Shown: in pieces, positions 7,614 through 15,625 of the stretch | How the letters are laid out: each line of letters starts with the position of its first letter | How positions within the stretch are numbered: the first letter of the stretch is position 1 | NCBI GenBank assembly: GCA_035485575.1 | Contig: DATHNW010000023.1 | Coordinates: 47,006-111,005, forward strand | Reading direction: 5' to 3' | DNA: 64,000 nt | DNA from: DASRHD01 sp035485575 | Lineage (GTDB): Bacteria; Verrucomicrobiota; Verrucomicrobiia; Opitutales; Opitutaceae | Position numbers and translations under genes: made by a program | The notes under the pieces: generated by a model | Told to the model about the DNA's origin: nothing | The model's database searches: none | What the model saw: the letters and a program-made list of their open reading frames with translations, nothing else

Positions 7614-9116
7614 ATGCACATTCTTCCACGTGTGTTAAGGAAGCCGGCTGTCTGCATCACGCTCGGCTTGGTGTTTGCCACATTCAAAATCGCAGCTTTG
7701 GCCGATGAGGCCAAGCCCGCCCCGCCTACCCCTACGCTTGAACAACGCGTGGCCGGTCTCGAAGCCTATGTCGGCAACACCGATCCCACGGCCTCGCTGA
7801 AAGACGCCAAAGGCAGCATCCCTGATGGGCTGACCACGCCTTCCGTCGGCATCCCCGGTCCCGGTCATAATGCCTGGCAGATGACCTCCGCCGCGCTGGT
7901 GTTGTTCATGACGCTGCCCGGCTTGACCTTGTTTTACGGCGGCCTGATGCGCCGGAAAAACGTGCTTTCCGTCATGGCGCAATGCCTGCTGCTCAGCGGC
8001 TTGGTCACCATCCTTTGGTGGATTTGCGGCTACAGCCTGGTTTTCCACAGCGGCAATCCGTTCCTTGGCGGCCTTGGTTTCGCGTTCCTCAAGGACGTCA
8101 CCTCGGCACCCAACACGGATTACTCCTACTGGGTGTCGCACAATGTGTTTTCGATGTACCAGCTGATGTTCGCGATCATCACCCCGGCACTGATCGTGGG
8201 CGCAATTGCAGAGCGTATGAAATTTTCCGCCATCTTCCTCTTCATGACGCTGTGGATGTTCGTGGTTTATTTCCCGCAGGCGCACATGATCTGGGGCATT
8301 GATGGACTGATGAACGGCGTCTGGAATGCCGGCGCCCACATCAAGGCGATCGATTTCGCCGGCGGAACGGTGGTGCACATGACCTCCGGCTGGTCGGCGC
8401 TGATCCTCTGCCTGATTCTCGGCAAACGCATCGGCTTCGGCAAAGAGAACTTCGCACCCCACAGCATGGTGCTCTGCATGGTCGGCACCGGCATGCTCTG
8501 GGTCGGCTGGTACGGATTCAATGCCGGCAGCGCCGTCGCCTCCGACGTGATCGCCGCCAATGCCTTCACCACCACGACCCTGGCCACCGCGGTCGCCGCG
8601 TTTGTCTGGCCGATGGCGGAGTGGTTGACCAAGGGAAAGCCAAGCGTGCTGGGCTTCTGCTCCGGTGCCGTGGCGGGACTGGTGGTCATCACCCCGGCCT
8701 GCGGCTTTGTCACCGCGAACGGCTCGGTGATCATCGGCATCGCCGCCGGTTTGATCCCGTGGTTCTTCTGCTACAAGGTCAAAGGCTGGTTCGGCTACGA
8801 TGACGCGCTCGACACCTTCGGCGTGCACGCCGTCGGCGGAACGCTCGGCGCAATCCTGACCGGCTTTCTGGCCCGGAACAGCGCCAACGGAAACCTCGCC
8901 GCCAACCTGAAGGACAAGGTGACCGATACGTGGCTGCAGCCGCTGGTCTGGGAACAGCTCAAAGCCATCGGGCTGACCCTCGTGCTGGCCATCGTCGGCA
9001 CAACCGTCATCGCCTACGTCGTCAAGGCGTTGATCGGCCTGCGGCCCACGCCGGAACAGGAAGAAGAGGGCCTGGATATCACCGATCACGGTGAGCATGC
9101 CTACCATCAGGAATAA
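7614..9116 (+). CDS. amt: Ammonium transporter (Amt), PII-linked copy
   Basis: 500 residues from the ATG at 7614. An in-frame TTG at 7554 would put coding sequence across the leader repeats, so I prefer 7614. A signal-like segment ends near ALADEA. A short helical linker (~25-75) follows, then about 11 membrane helices of the Amt fold: TLFYGGLMRRKNVLSVMAQC, MWGIDGLMNGVWNAGAHIKA-like region, DFAGGTVVHMTSGWSALI, GWYGFNAGSA and DTFGVHAVGGTLGAILTGF. These include the conserved pore His contexts of Amt proteins. The product mediates ammonium uptake across the inner membrane and is expected to be blocked by GlnK, whose gene starts 19 nt downstream. Sigma-54 promoter and structured leader are upstream. 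Confidence 0.96.
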   Translation: MHILPRVLRKPAVCITLGLVFATFKIAALADEAKPAPPTPTLEQRVAGLEAYVGNTDPTASLKDAKGSIPDGLTTPSVGIPGPGHNAWQMTSAALVLFMTLPGLTLFYGGLMRRKNVLSVMAQCLLLSGLVTILWWICGYSLVFHSGNPFLGGLGFAFLKDVTSAPNTDYSYWVSHNVFSMYQLMFAIITPALIVGAIAERMKFSAIFLFMTLWMFVVYFPQAHMIWGIDGLMNGVWNAGAHIKAIDFAGGTVVHMTSGWSALILCLILGKRIGFGKENFAPHSMVLCMVGTGMLWVGWYGFNAGSAVASDVIAANAFTTTTLATAVAAFVWPMAEWLTKGKPSVLGFCSGAVAGLVVITPACGFVTANGSVIIGIAAGLIPWFFCYKVKGWFGYDDALDTFGVHAVGGTLGAILTGFLARNSANGNLAANLKDKVTDTWLQPLVWEQLKAIGLTLVLAIVGTTVIAYVVKALIGLRPTPEQEEEGLDITDHGEHAYHQE

Positions 9117-9135
9117 AACCCTCAAAAACCATCCC

Positions 9136-9474
9136 ATGAAACTTATTATTGCCATCATCAAGCCCTTCAAGCTCGACCAGGTGAAGGAAGCGCTCGCCGG
9201 CGTCGGCGTCGAGGGCATGACCGTGAGCGAAGTCAAAGGCTTTGGCCGCCAGAAAGGGCACACCGAAATCTACCGGGGCAGTGAATACACCGCCGATTTC
9301 CTGCCAAAGGTGAAACTCGAAATCGTCGTGCCGGACGACATCCTCAAAAAGGTCGTCGATGTCATCGTCAAAACCGCCCACACGGGCAAAATTGGCGACG
9401 GCAAGATCTTCGTCCTGTCAGTGGAGGAGGCCCTCCGCATCCGCACCGGGGAATCCGGCGAGCCGGCCGTCTAG
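9136..9474 (+). CDS. glnK: Nitrogen regulatory protein PII
   Basis: 112 residues, exactly the PII length, from the ATG at 9136; an upstream in-frame ATG at 9091 would overlap amt and add non-homologous residues. Motifs: MKLIIAIIKPFKLDQVKEAL at the N-terminus, T-loop GHTEIYRGSEYTADFLPKV with Tyr51 as uridylylation site, B-loop TGKIGDGKIFV and C-loop RIRTGE. The trimer senses ATP/ADP and 2-oxoglutarate and gates Amt through the T-loop. Coupling to amt supports the GlnK role; the sequence cannot separate glnB from glnK by itself. Two terminator-like hairpins follow. Confidence 0.95.
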   Translation: MKLIIAIIKPFKLDQVKEALAGVGVEGMTVSEVKGFGRQKGHTEIYRGSEYTADFLPKVKLEIVVPDDILKKVVDVIVKTAHTGKIGDGKIFVLSVEEALRIRTGESGEPAV

Positions 9475-9483
9475 CCATCCCTT

Positions 9484-9510
9484 GCACCTCTGGACTGAGG
9501 GGTGCTTTTT
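9484..9510 (+). terminator. Weaker terminator-like hairpin after glnK
   Basis: GCACC-TC pairs with GA-GG-GGTGC (9484-9505, two-base bulge), followed by five T. Confidence 0.5.
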
Positions 9511-9532
9511 AAAACCAGTAGTGGAGTCACCA

Positions 9533-9571
9533 GCGGCCCCTTTTTTGTAAGAAAAGGGGCCGCCTTTTTTT
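9533..9571 (+). terminator. Strong intrinsic terminator of amt-glnK
   Basis: A 12-bp perfect stem (9533-9544 with 9552-9563) and 7-base loop are followed by seven T (9565-9571). Because the stem ends in T4/A4 it may also work on the other strand. Confidence 0.93.
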
Positions 9572-9685
9572 CGCCCGGTCCCGACCCGCACAGCAGCGGG
9601 CCTTGGCGCTTTTGGAGACACGGGCGCTGCCTTGCCCCGGCAAACAACCCGGGGTGATCCCGGTCATGAATGCGCCGTAAAAAAT

Positions 9686-9741
9686 GGCCTTGGGACCGCG
9701 CGCCCCTTAACGTCCGGCGGGTATTGACCCATGGACGTTAA
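9686..9741 (+). promoter_or_regulatory. Promoter/operator region of the second KdpD-like operon
   Basis: A perfect 9-bp inverted repeat, TTAACGTCC (9707-9715) and GGACGTTAA (9733-9741), with 17 bp between, lies just before the predicted kinase start. A poor sigma-54-like GG-N10-GC (9686-9699, TGGCCTTGGGACCGC) precedes it and would start near 9711, inside the left arm. The dyad is the firmer observation; a regulator dimer could bind it. Confidence 0.4.
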
Positions 9742-9753
9742 AAACAACCTGCA

Positions 9754-11301
9754 TTGACTCCGCCTGAAAAAACCTCCCGCGCCCGTCCCCTGCCGGACAC
9801 GCCGCTTGCTCCACCGAGCAGCTGGCAGGAATATGCCCTCTCCGCAGGTGTCGTGGCCGTCATCACGACCACCGGCTGGATGCTGCTGCCGGAAAGCTAT
9901 TATCTTTCCGTCGGGCTGATCTACCTGCTCGCCATCATCCTGCTCTGCCTGCGCGCAGGCAGAGGGCCGGTGCTCATGGCCGGGGTGCTCAGCGCCTTTT
10001 TGTGGGATTACGTTTTCATCCCGCCCCATTTCTCGTTTGCGATCAATTCCCTGCAGGATGGCCTTCTTTTTGGCACTTATTTCGTGGTGTCACTGGTCGC
10101 CGGCCAGTTGATCGCACGGATCCGCGCCCAAGCGCAGGACGACCGGCTGCGCGAGGAGCGTGCCACCGCGCTGCTTCATCTCACCCGCGCATTGGCGGAG
10201 GCGACGACACTGGATGAAGCGGTGTCCGCCGCGCTGCGGCAGGTGGACAAGCTTTTCGGCGCGCAGACTGCGCTCACCCTGGCGGATGAAACCCGCACCG
10301 CACTGGTGCCCCATTTGGCGAGCTCGTATCTGCTGGATGCCGAGGAACGCGTGGCAGCCGAGTGGGTGTTCCGCCATCACCATGGCGCGGGCCGGCTTAC
10401 CCACACCCGGCCGGACCGCGCGGGTCGCTACCTGCCGCTGGTGCGAGGCAAGGAAACCATCGGAGTGCTGGGGGTGAGAATGCCGTCAGATGGCGAGTTC
10501 ACCCCGGGACAACGCGATTTGCTCGAGGCGTTCGCACGGCAGCTGGCGCTGAGCGTCGAACGCGAGTCCCTGCGCGCCGCCAGCGAACGCGAAAAATTGC
10601 TCGCCGAATCGGAAAAGCTGCACCGCGCATTGTTCGACAGTGTCTCGCATGAGTTGCGCACGCCGCTTTCCATCATCAACACTTCCACGGAGGGCCTGTC
10701 CGCGGCGGATCAAAACCTGCGCGGGCAGCTGGTGAACGAAATCCGCACCGCACTGGGCCGCCTCAACCGGCTGGTCGGAAATCTCCTTGATCAAACCCGC
10801 CTGGAAAGCGGGATGCTCAAACCCCGCCTCGACTGGTGCGATGCGGGCGACATCGTGAACGCCGCTGTTGAAAGCACGCGTGATGCATTCACAGGTCATT
10901 CCCTGAAACTCACCATGCCCGGCGACTTGCCGCCCATCCGCGCCGACTTCGCCCTCACCGAGCATGTGCTCGCCAACCTGCTCCTGAACGCCGCCCATCA
11001 CACGCCGCCGGCGACGCCTGTGTTTCTCACCGCCGGCATCGAGCCGGATGGACGGCGGGTCTTTTTCAAGGTGGCCGACCGCGGTCCGGGTTTTTCTCCG
11101 GCCTTGCGCGAACGGTTGTTCAAAAAATTTGCGCGGGGCGACGTCGCGCGCACGGCCGGGCTCGGCCTCGGCCTGTCGATCGTGCACGGCTTTGTCGCGG
11201 CCCAAGGGGGCGAAGTGGTCGCCGGCGAAAATCCTGGCGGCGGCGCACTGATTACCGTTTACCTGCCGCATACGCAGCCCAAAGCTGCCTTCCCAGCATG
11301 A
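9754..11301 (+). CDS. KdpD-like sensor kinase with GAF-like domain (second paralogue)
   Basis: 515 residues from a TTG at 9754, chosen because it is the only start that keeps the first helices and no ATG is nearby; start uncertain. DUF4118 membrane domain ~28-125 (SYYLSVGLIYLLAIILLCLR, WDYVFIPPHFSF), GAF-like region ~150-275, HisKA with SVSHELRTPLS (His ~299), then HATPase boxes (LANLLLNAAHHTPPATP, ADRGPGFSP, GLGLGLSIVHGFVAAQ). This equals the C-terminal half of KdpD, including the GAF-like part that the paralogue at 5405 lacks. It overlaps the next gene by ATGA (11298-11301). The pair and its paralogue bracket amt-glnK. Confidence 0.9.
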   Translation: MTPPEKTSRARPLPDTPLAPPSSWQEYALSAGVVAVITTTGWMLLPESYYLSVGLIYLLAIILLCLRAGRGPVLMAGVLSAFLWDYVFIPPHFSFAINSLQDGLLFGTYFVVSLVAGQLIARIRAQAQDDRLREERATALLHLTRALAEATTLDEAVSAALRQVDKLFGAQTALTLADETRTALVPHLASSYLLDAEERVAAEWVFRHHHGAGRLTHTRPDRAGRYLPLVRGKETIGVLGVRMPSDGEFTPGQRDLLEAFARQLALSVERESLRAASEREKLLAESEKLHRALFDSVSHELRTPLSIINTSTEGLSAADQNLRGQLVNEIRTALGRLNRLVGNLLDQTRLESGMLKPRLDWCDAGDIVNAAVESTRDAFTGHSLKLTMPGDLPPIRADFALTEHVLANLLLNAAHHTPPATPVFLTAGIEPDGRRVFFKVADRGPGFSPALRERLFKKFARGDVARTAGLGLGLSIVHGFVAAQGGEVVAGENPGGGALITVYLPHTQPKAAFPA

Positions 11302-11990
11302 CCAAAGGCCACCCACTCCGGCTGCTTGTCGTGGACGACGAAGTGCAGATTCGCCGGCTGCTCCGGCTGGCCTTGGAGGCGGCCGATTACGATGTCTATG
11401 AAGCGGACACCGGCCAGCTGGGCTTGAGTGAAGCCGCGGGCATGCGCCCCGACGGCGTCGTGCTCGATCTCGGGCTGCCCGACCTGCATGGGCGGGAAGT
11501 CCTGCGGCGGCTGCGCGAATGGTCGCAGGTCCCGGTGCTCGTGCTCACCGTGCAGGATGGCGAGGATGACAAGATTGCCGCGCTTGATGCCGGCGCGGAC
11601 GACTATCTGACCAAGCCGTTCAGCGGACGGGAGCTGCTGGCCCGGCTGCGCGCCGTGCTTCGCCGCACCCAGCCGGCCGATGAGGAATCAATCGTGCGCT
11701 TCGGCGACGTGGAAATCAATTTCACAACCCGCATCGTTCTCCGGGCCGGCGCGGAAGTGAAGCTGACCGCAAAAGAATACGACCTGCTGCGCTATCTCGC
11801 GCAACATTGCGGCCGCGTTGTCACGCACCAGCAGATCTTGCGCGAGCTGTGGGGCGCCCACGCCGAGGACAGCACCCACTACCTGCGCGTTTACATGACG
11901 CACCTGCGGCAAAAGCTCGAAGAAGATCCGCGCGCACCGAAATTTCTCAAGACGGACGCAGGCATCGGTTACCGGCTGGTCGACTCCTAG
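11298..11990 (+). CDS. OmpR/KdpE-family response regulator (second paralogue)
   Basis: 230 residues. Receiver: VVDDEVQIRR, phospho-Asp57 in VVLDLGLPDLHG, GADDYLTKPFSG. Winged helix: VKLTAKEYDLLRYLAQHCGR and THYLRVYMTHLRQKLEEDP. It is clearly similar throughout to the regulator at 6463, consistent with duplication of the pair. Start ATG overlaps the kinase stop. It ends 12 bp before the convergent pckG stop, with no obvious terminator between. Confidence 0.93.
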   Translation: MTKGHPLRLLVVDDEVQIRRLLRLALEAADYDVYEADTGQLGLSEAAGMRPDGVVLDLGLPDLHGREVLRRLREWSQVPVLVLTVQDGEDDKIAALDAGADDYLTKPFSGRELLARLRAVLRRTQPADEESIVRFGDVEINFTTRIVLRAGAEVKLTAKEYDLLRYLAQHCGRVVTHQQILRELWGAHAEDSTHYLRVYMTHLRQKLEEDPRAPKFLKTDAGIGYRLVDS

Positions 11991-12002
11991 CCGGGCCGCC
12001 GG

Positions 12003-13817
12003 CTACATCCGGCAGATGAGCAGTTCGCGCTCGTAGATCATTTCTTTCGACAGGCGGTCGTGCAGGTCGAGAAACAGCTCCTCGTGATCCATGACTTCCC
12101 GGCGCCAGGCGGCGCGGTCGAAAGCCTGCATCGCCTCGAATTTTTCGCGTGGAAAATCGAGCCCGCTCCAGTCGAGGTCCTCGTGGCGCGGCATCCAGCC
12201 GATCGGCGTCTCCCGGCCGAGCGCACGACCGCGGGCCCGGTCCACGATCCATTTCAGCACGCGCATATTTTCGCTGAAGCCCGGCCAGAGAAACCGGCCG
12301 CTTTCGTCCTTGCGAAACCAGTTCACATGGAAAATGCGCGGCGTCTCGCTGAGTTTTTTCTGCATCACGATCCAGTGGCGGAAATAATCGCCCATGTGGT
12401 AGCCGCAGAACGGCAGCATGGCCATCGGGTCGCGACGGACCTTGCCGATGGTGCCGGCGGCGGCGGCCGTCATCTCACTGCCCATGGTCGCGCCGGTATA
12501 GACACCCGCACTCCAGTTGAAGGCCTGATAGACAAGCGGCATCGTGCCGGCGCGGCGGCCACCGAAAATAATGGCGCTGATCGGCACGCCCTCCGGCTTT
12601 TCCCAATCGGGATCAATCGTCGGGCACTGCGAGGCTGGCGCGGTGAACCGCGAGTTCGCGTGGGCCGCCGGCCGGCCGCAGCCGGGCGTCCACTCCCGGC
12701 CCTGCCAGTCGGTCAGCCGGGGCGGCGGCTCGGCCGTCATTCCCTCCCACCACACACCGCCCTCGGGCGTGAGTGCGACGTTGGTGAAAATCGTGTTCTT
12801 CGAAAGCGCCGCCATTGCGTTCGGATTTGTTTTCACCGACGTGCCCGGCGCGACTCCGAAGAAGCCGGCCTCGGGATTGATGGCGCGCAGGCGGCCGCTG
12901 GCGTCGGGTTTGATCCACGCGATGTCGTCGCCGACAGTCCAGACCTTCCATCCCTGGCCGGTGAAATGTTGCGGCGGGACAAGCATGGCGAAGTTGGTTT
13001 TGCCGCACGCGCTCGGGAACGCCGCCGTGACATAGGTTTTTTCTCCCGCCGGATTCTCGACGCCGAGGATGAGCATGTGCTCGGCCATCCAGCCCTCGTC
13101 GCGCGCAAGGTTCGATGCGATGCGCAGCGCGAAGCATTTTTTACCGAGCAGTGCGTTGCCGCCATACCCTGAACCGTAGCTCCAGATTTCGCGCGTCTCC
13201 GGAAAATGCACAATGTATTTGTCCGGATTGCACGGCCAGGGCACGTCCTTCTGGCCGGATTTGAGCGGCGCGCCAACCGAGTGAACGCACGGCACCACAC
13301 GCTTCTCCGCCCGGTCGATCTCGGCATAGACCGGGAGGCCGATGCGCGCCATGATGCGCATGTTTACAACGACGTAGGGCGAGTCGGTCAGCTGCACTCC
13401 GATCTGCGACATCGGTCCACCGACCGGCCCCATACTGAAGGGCAGTACGTACATGGTGCGGCCCTGCATGCAACCGCTGAACACCTCGCGCAGTTTCCGG
13501 CGCATTTCGTAGGGATTGGCCCAGTTGTTGGTCGGACCCGCACCATCCTTTGAAAGCGAGCAGATGAATGTGCGGTCTTCGACCCGGGCAACATCGCCCG
13601 GATCACTGCGCGCATAATGGCAGCCGGGCCAGAGTTTTTCGTTGAGCTTGATGAATGTGCCGCCCGCAACCATCTGCGCGCACAGCGCGTCGTTTTCCTC
13701 CTGCGAACCGTCGATCCAGTGGAGCGAGTCGGGCCGGCAGAGCGCGGTCATCTTGTCCACCCAGCGCAAAAAATGCGCATTCTTGCTCAGCGGCGTGGTC
13801 AAATTGCGCGTTTTCAT
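12003..13817 (-). CDS. pckG: Phosphoenolpyruvate carboxykinase (GTP)
   Basis: 604 residues from ATG 13817; the upstream open frame to 13955 lacks family similarity. It converts oxaloacetate and GTP to PEP, GDP and CO2, the first committed step of gluconeogenesis. Visible motifs: YVTAAFPSACGKTNFAMLVP (kinase-1a/P-loop, catalytic Cys in the ACGKT loop), VGDDIAWI (metal site), FGGRRAGTMPLVYQAFNW and the N-terminal HWIDGSQEEN. Length matches GTP-dependent enzymes (~600), not the ATP class. It is monocistronic and convergent with the regulator at 11298. A 17-bp dyad lies upstream at 13894-13910. Confidence 0.96.
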   Translation of the reverse strand: MKTRNLTTPLSKNAHFLRWVDKMTALCRPDSLHWIDGSQEENDALCAQMVAGGTFIKLNEKLWPGCHYARSDPGDVARVEDRTFICSLSKDGAGPTNNWANPYEMRRKLREVFSGCMQGRTMYVLPFSMGPVGGPMSQIGVQLTDSPYVVVNMRIMARIGLPVYAEIDRAEKRVVPCVHSVGAPLKSGQKDVPWPCNPDKYIVHFPETREIWSYGSGYGGNALLGKKCFALRIASNLARDEGWMAEHMLILGVENPAGEKTYVTAAFPSACGKTNFAMLVPPQHFTGQGWKVWTVGDDIAWIKPDASGRLRAINPEAGFFGVAPGTSVKTNPNAMAALSKNTIFTNVALTPEGGVWWEGMTAEPPPRLTDWQGREWTPGCGRPAAHANSRFTAPASQCPTIDPDWEKPEGVPISAIIFGGRRAGTMPLVYQAFNWSAGVYTGATMGSEMTAAAAGTIGKVRRDPMAMLPFCGYHMGDYFRHWIVMQKKLSETPRIFHVNWFRKDESGRFLWPGFSENMRVLKWIVDRARGRALGRETPIGWMPRHEDLDWSGLDFPREKFEAMQAFDRAAWRREVMDHEELFLDLHDRLSKEMIYERELLICRM

Positions 13818-13893
13818 GATGATAAAGTAAATTGTCCGGATCGAGAGTAAACCGTAAAGCCCGTCATTCCGCTCCGTGAAAACAGCCGTTTTC

Positions 13894-13910
13894 TGCGCAA
13901 AATTTGCGCA
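13894..13910. promoter_or_regulatory. Palindromic operator candidate between pckG and a small membrane ORF
   Basis: TGCGCAAA (13894-13901), A, TTTGCGCA (13903-13910) form a perfect 8+1+8 dyad, 77 bp before the pckG ATG and 54 bp before the divergent ORF. Short-spaced dyads like this usually bind dimeric HTH regulators. No regulator is identified. Confidence 0.5.
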
Positions 13911-13963
13911 AACAGGACAGGCCCGGCTCGCTCCCGCCGCAATTTTCTGTTTCAATTTTTTCC

Positions 13964-14131
13964 ATGACGAAGCTCTGCATCTTCGCGGGAACCACGGCGG
14001 GCAGCTACCTCGGCTGGTTTGTCGGCGATGCCGCGGGCTTCGGTTTCGGCTGGGCCTTCGTCTTCAGCAGTCTCGGCAGCATCGCCGGCGTCTACTTTGG
14101 CTGGAAACTCGCCCAGCACATCGAGCGCTGA
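13964..14131 (+). CDS. Small two-helix membrane protein, unknown function
   Basis: 55 residues: MTKLCIFAGTTAGSYLGWFV begins the first Gly-rich helix, and FGWAFVFSSLGSIAGVYFGW forms the second. The repeated GWxxG/YxGW pattern suggests tightly packed helices. I do not recognise the family. It ends 2 bp before the convergent CDF gene stop. Coding is supported by high third-position GC and a clean ATG, but the shortness leaves doubt. Confidence 0.6.
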   Translation: MTKLCIFAGTTAGSYLGWFVGDAAGFGFGWAFVFSSLGSIAGVYFGWKLAQHIER

Positions 14132-14133
14132 AA

Positions 14134-15042
14134 CTATTCCGCCGCCGGCTCCACGTGCACCGACACGTCGCTGATGGCCAGCGAAGCGCGCAGCAAGGCA
14201 TCATTCACGGCGTGCGCAATTTCATGACCACGGCGGACGGTAAGCCCGCCGTCCACCCGGATCTGGATGTCCACGAGCAGGCTCAGTCCGCTGCGCCGCA
14301 CACGGCATTTGTCGAGCCCGCGTACGCCCGCCACGTTTAGCGCCACGGCACGAATCTCTTTTTCAATCTCGGCCGGCACGGCAATGTCCATAGCCTGATC
14401 CAGCGCGCGCCGGAAAACATGCACGCCATTGAATACAATCACCGCGCAGGCCAGCAGCGCCGCCCAGCCATCGGCCGCCTCGTAACCCGGGCCGCCAACC
14501 ACGGCGACGGCAATGCCCACAAAGGCCGCTGCGCTCGTGAGCGCATCGGCGCCGTGGTGCCATGCCTCCACGCCGAGGGCAGTGCTGCCGGCCTCCGATC
14601 CGGCGCGAGCCATGCGCCGTGAAATCCAGAATTTCACCACCACAATGACCGCCAGCAGCGGCAGGGTGGCCCAGTGCGGCCCGCGGTGCGGAGTGATGAT
14701 GGCGTGCACCGCGTACCAGCCGATCCATACCGCCGCCGCAAAAATGCTCAGCGCCACCGCCAGCGCCGCCAGTGCGTCAGCCTTGCCGTGGCCGTAAGGA
14801 TGGTTGGCATCGGGCGGCCGAGCCGCCCAGCGCAAACCGGCCCAAGCCGTGGCCGAGGAAAAAATATCCAGCACCGACTCCATGCCGTCGGCAATCAACG
14901 CGTAGGCATGGCCGAGCAGGCCTGCGGCAATCTTCACCACCGCCAGCAGCGCGTTGAGCGCGATGCCGCGCAACACCAGCCGCGCGCCTTCCGCGGCGCG
15001 GCGCTGCGCATCGACATGAGGATCGGCGGATGGAACCGGCAT
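14134..15042 (-). CDS. Cation diffusion facilitator (CDF) metal exporter
   Basis: 302 residues from ATG 15042 (an upstream start at 15123 is possible but adds an Arg-rich, non-family tail). Membrane part: ALIADGMESVLDIFSSATAW carries the TM2 metal-site Asp, HPYGHGKADALAALAVAL is the TM2-TM3 signature, and EAWHHGADALTSAAAFVGIA has the TM5 His/Asp pair. The cytoplasmic C-terminal domain (~215-302) is the usual ferredoxin-like dimer module. CDF proteins export Zn, Fe, Co, Mn or Cd with proton antiport; metal choice cannot be fixed here. It is divergent from the ACT gene at 15137. Confidence 0.92.
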   Translation of the reverse strand: MPVPSADPHVDAQRRAAEGARLVLRGIALNALLAVVKIAAGLLGHAYALIADGMESVLDIFSSATAWAGLRWAARPPDANHPYGHGKADALAALAVALSIFAAAVWIGWYAVHAIITPHRGPHWATLPLLAVIVVVKFWISRRMARAGSEAGSTALGVEAWHHGADALTSAAAFVGIAVAVVGGPGYEAADGWAALLACAVIVFNGVHVFRRALDQAMDIAVPAEIEKEIRAVALNVAGVRGLDKCRVRRSGLSLLVDIQIRVDGGLTVRRGHEIAHAVNDALLRASLAISDVSVHVEPAAE

Positions 15043-15136
15043 GCGGGCAAGTTGACGGCCCCGCCTCCCGACCTCAACGCGCGAATCCACCCGCGGTTGA
15101 CCTCCCGCCTGCGCCCGCCACACTGCCTTTCACGCC

Positions 15137-15595
15137 ATGGCCGCTCCGATCAGCACCTCCCTTTCCGGCGATCCCGTGAAGCAGTTTTCCGTCTATACCG
15201 AAAACCGCGTGGGGCGTCTTTTTGACCTCACCGCGCTGTTCACGACGCACAATGTCCACATCATCGCCATCACCACGCTCGACACGACCGACAGCGCCAT
15301 CGTGCGCCTGATCGTGGACGACCCCGACAAGGCGCGCGAACTCATGGTGAACAACGATTTTCCCTATACCGAGTGCGATATGATTGCGGTCGAGATCGCC
15401 GACGCGGCCGACCTGAAGGGTGTGCTTTCCGCCCTCCTCGAAGCCGAGATCAACATCCACTACATTTACAGCTTCATCAAGCGCCCCGGCGGCAAGTCGG
15501 CGCTCGCACTCAGCATGGAGGATCCCGACATTGCCGCCCAAGCGTTCACCAACCGGGGCATCAAAGTCCTCTCGCAACGCGATATTTCGCGGTAG
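15137..15595 (+). CDS. Tandem ACT-domain protein
   Basis: 152 residues with two ACT-like halves: VKQFSVYTENRVGRLFDLTA at ~15-34 (beta-alpha-beta start with NRVGRL) and a second unit from ~84 (AVEIADAADLKGVLSALLEA, then INIHYIYSFIKRPGGKSALA). ACT domains bind small effectors, commonly amino acids. Stand-alone tandem ACT proteins are usually allosteric or signalling partners; no catalytic domain is attached. Ligand and partner are unknown. Confidence 0.8.
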   Translation: MAAPISTSLSGDPVKQFSVYTENRVGRLFDLTALFTTHNVHIIAITTLDTTDSAIVRLIVDDPDKARELMVNNDFPYTECDMIAVEIADAADLKGVLSALLEAEINIHYIYSFIKRPGGKSALALSMEDPDIAAQAFTNRGIKVLSQRDISR

Positions 15596-15625
15596 CAAAC
15601 GGCCGCACTGGCCCCCGGCCCCCTG

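Noticed and set aside
7635..9263. 542-residue minus-strand frame opposite amt-glnK
   Set aside because: His/Gly/Glu-rich reverse complement of the amt coding frame. No domain visible.
9613..9627. GG-N10-GC motif before the second KdpD-like kinase
   Set aside because: TGGAGACACGGGCGC keeps only the GG and GC of a sigma-54 box and misses nearly all other positions.
12060..13172. 370-residue plus-strand frame opposite pckG
   Set aside because: Arg-rich antisense of PEPCK codons; PEPCK motifs are on the minus strand.
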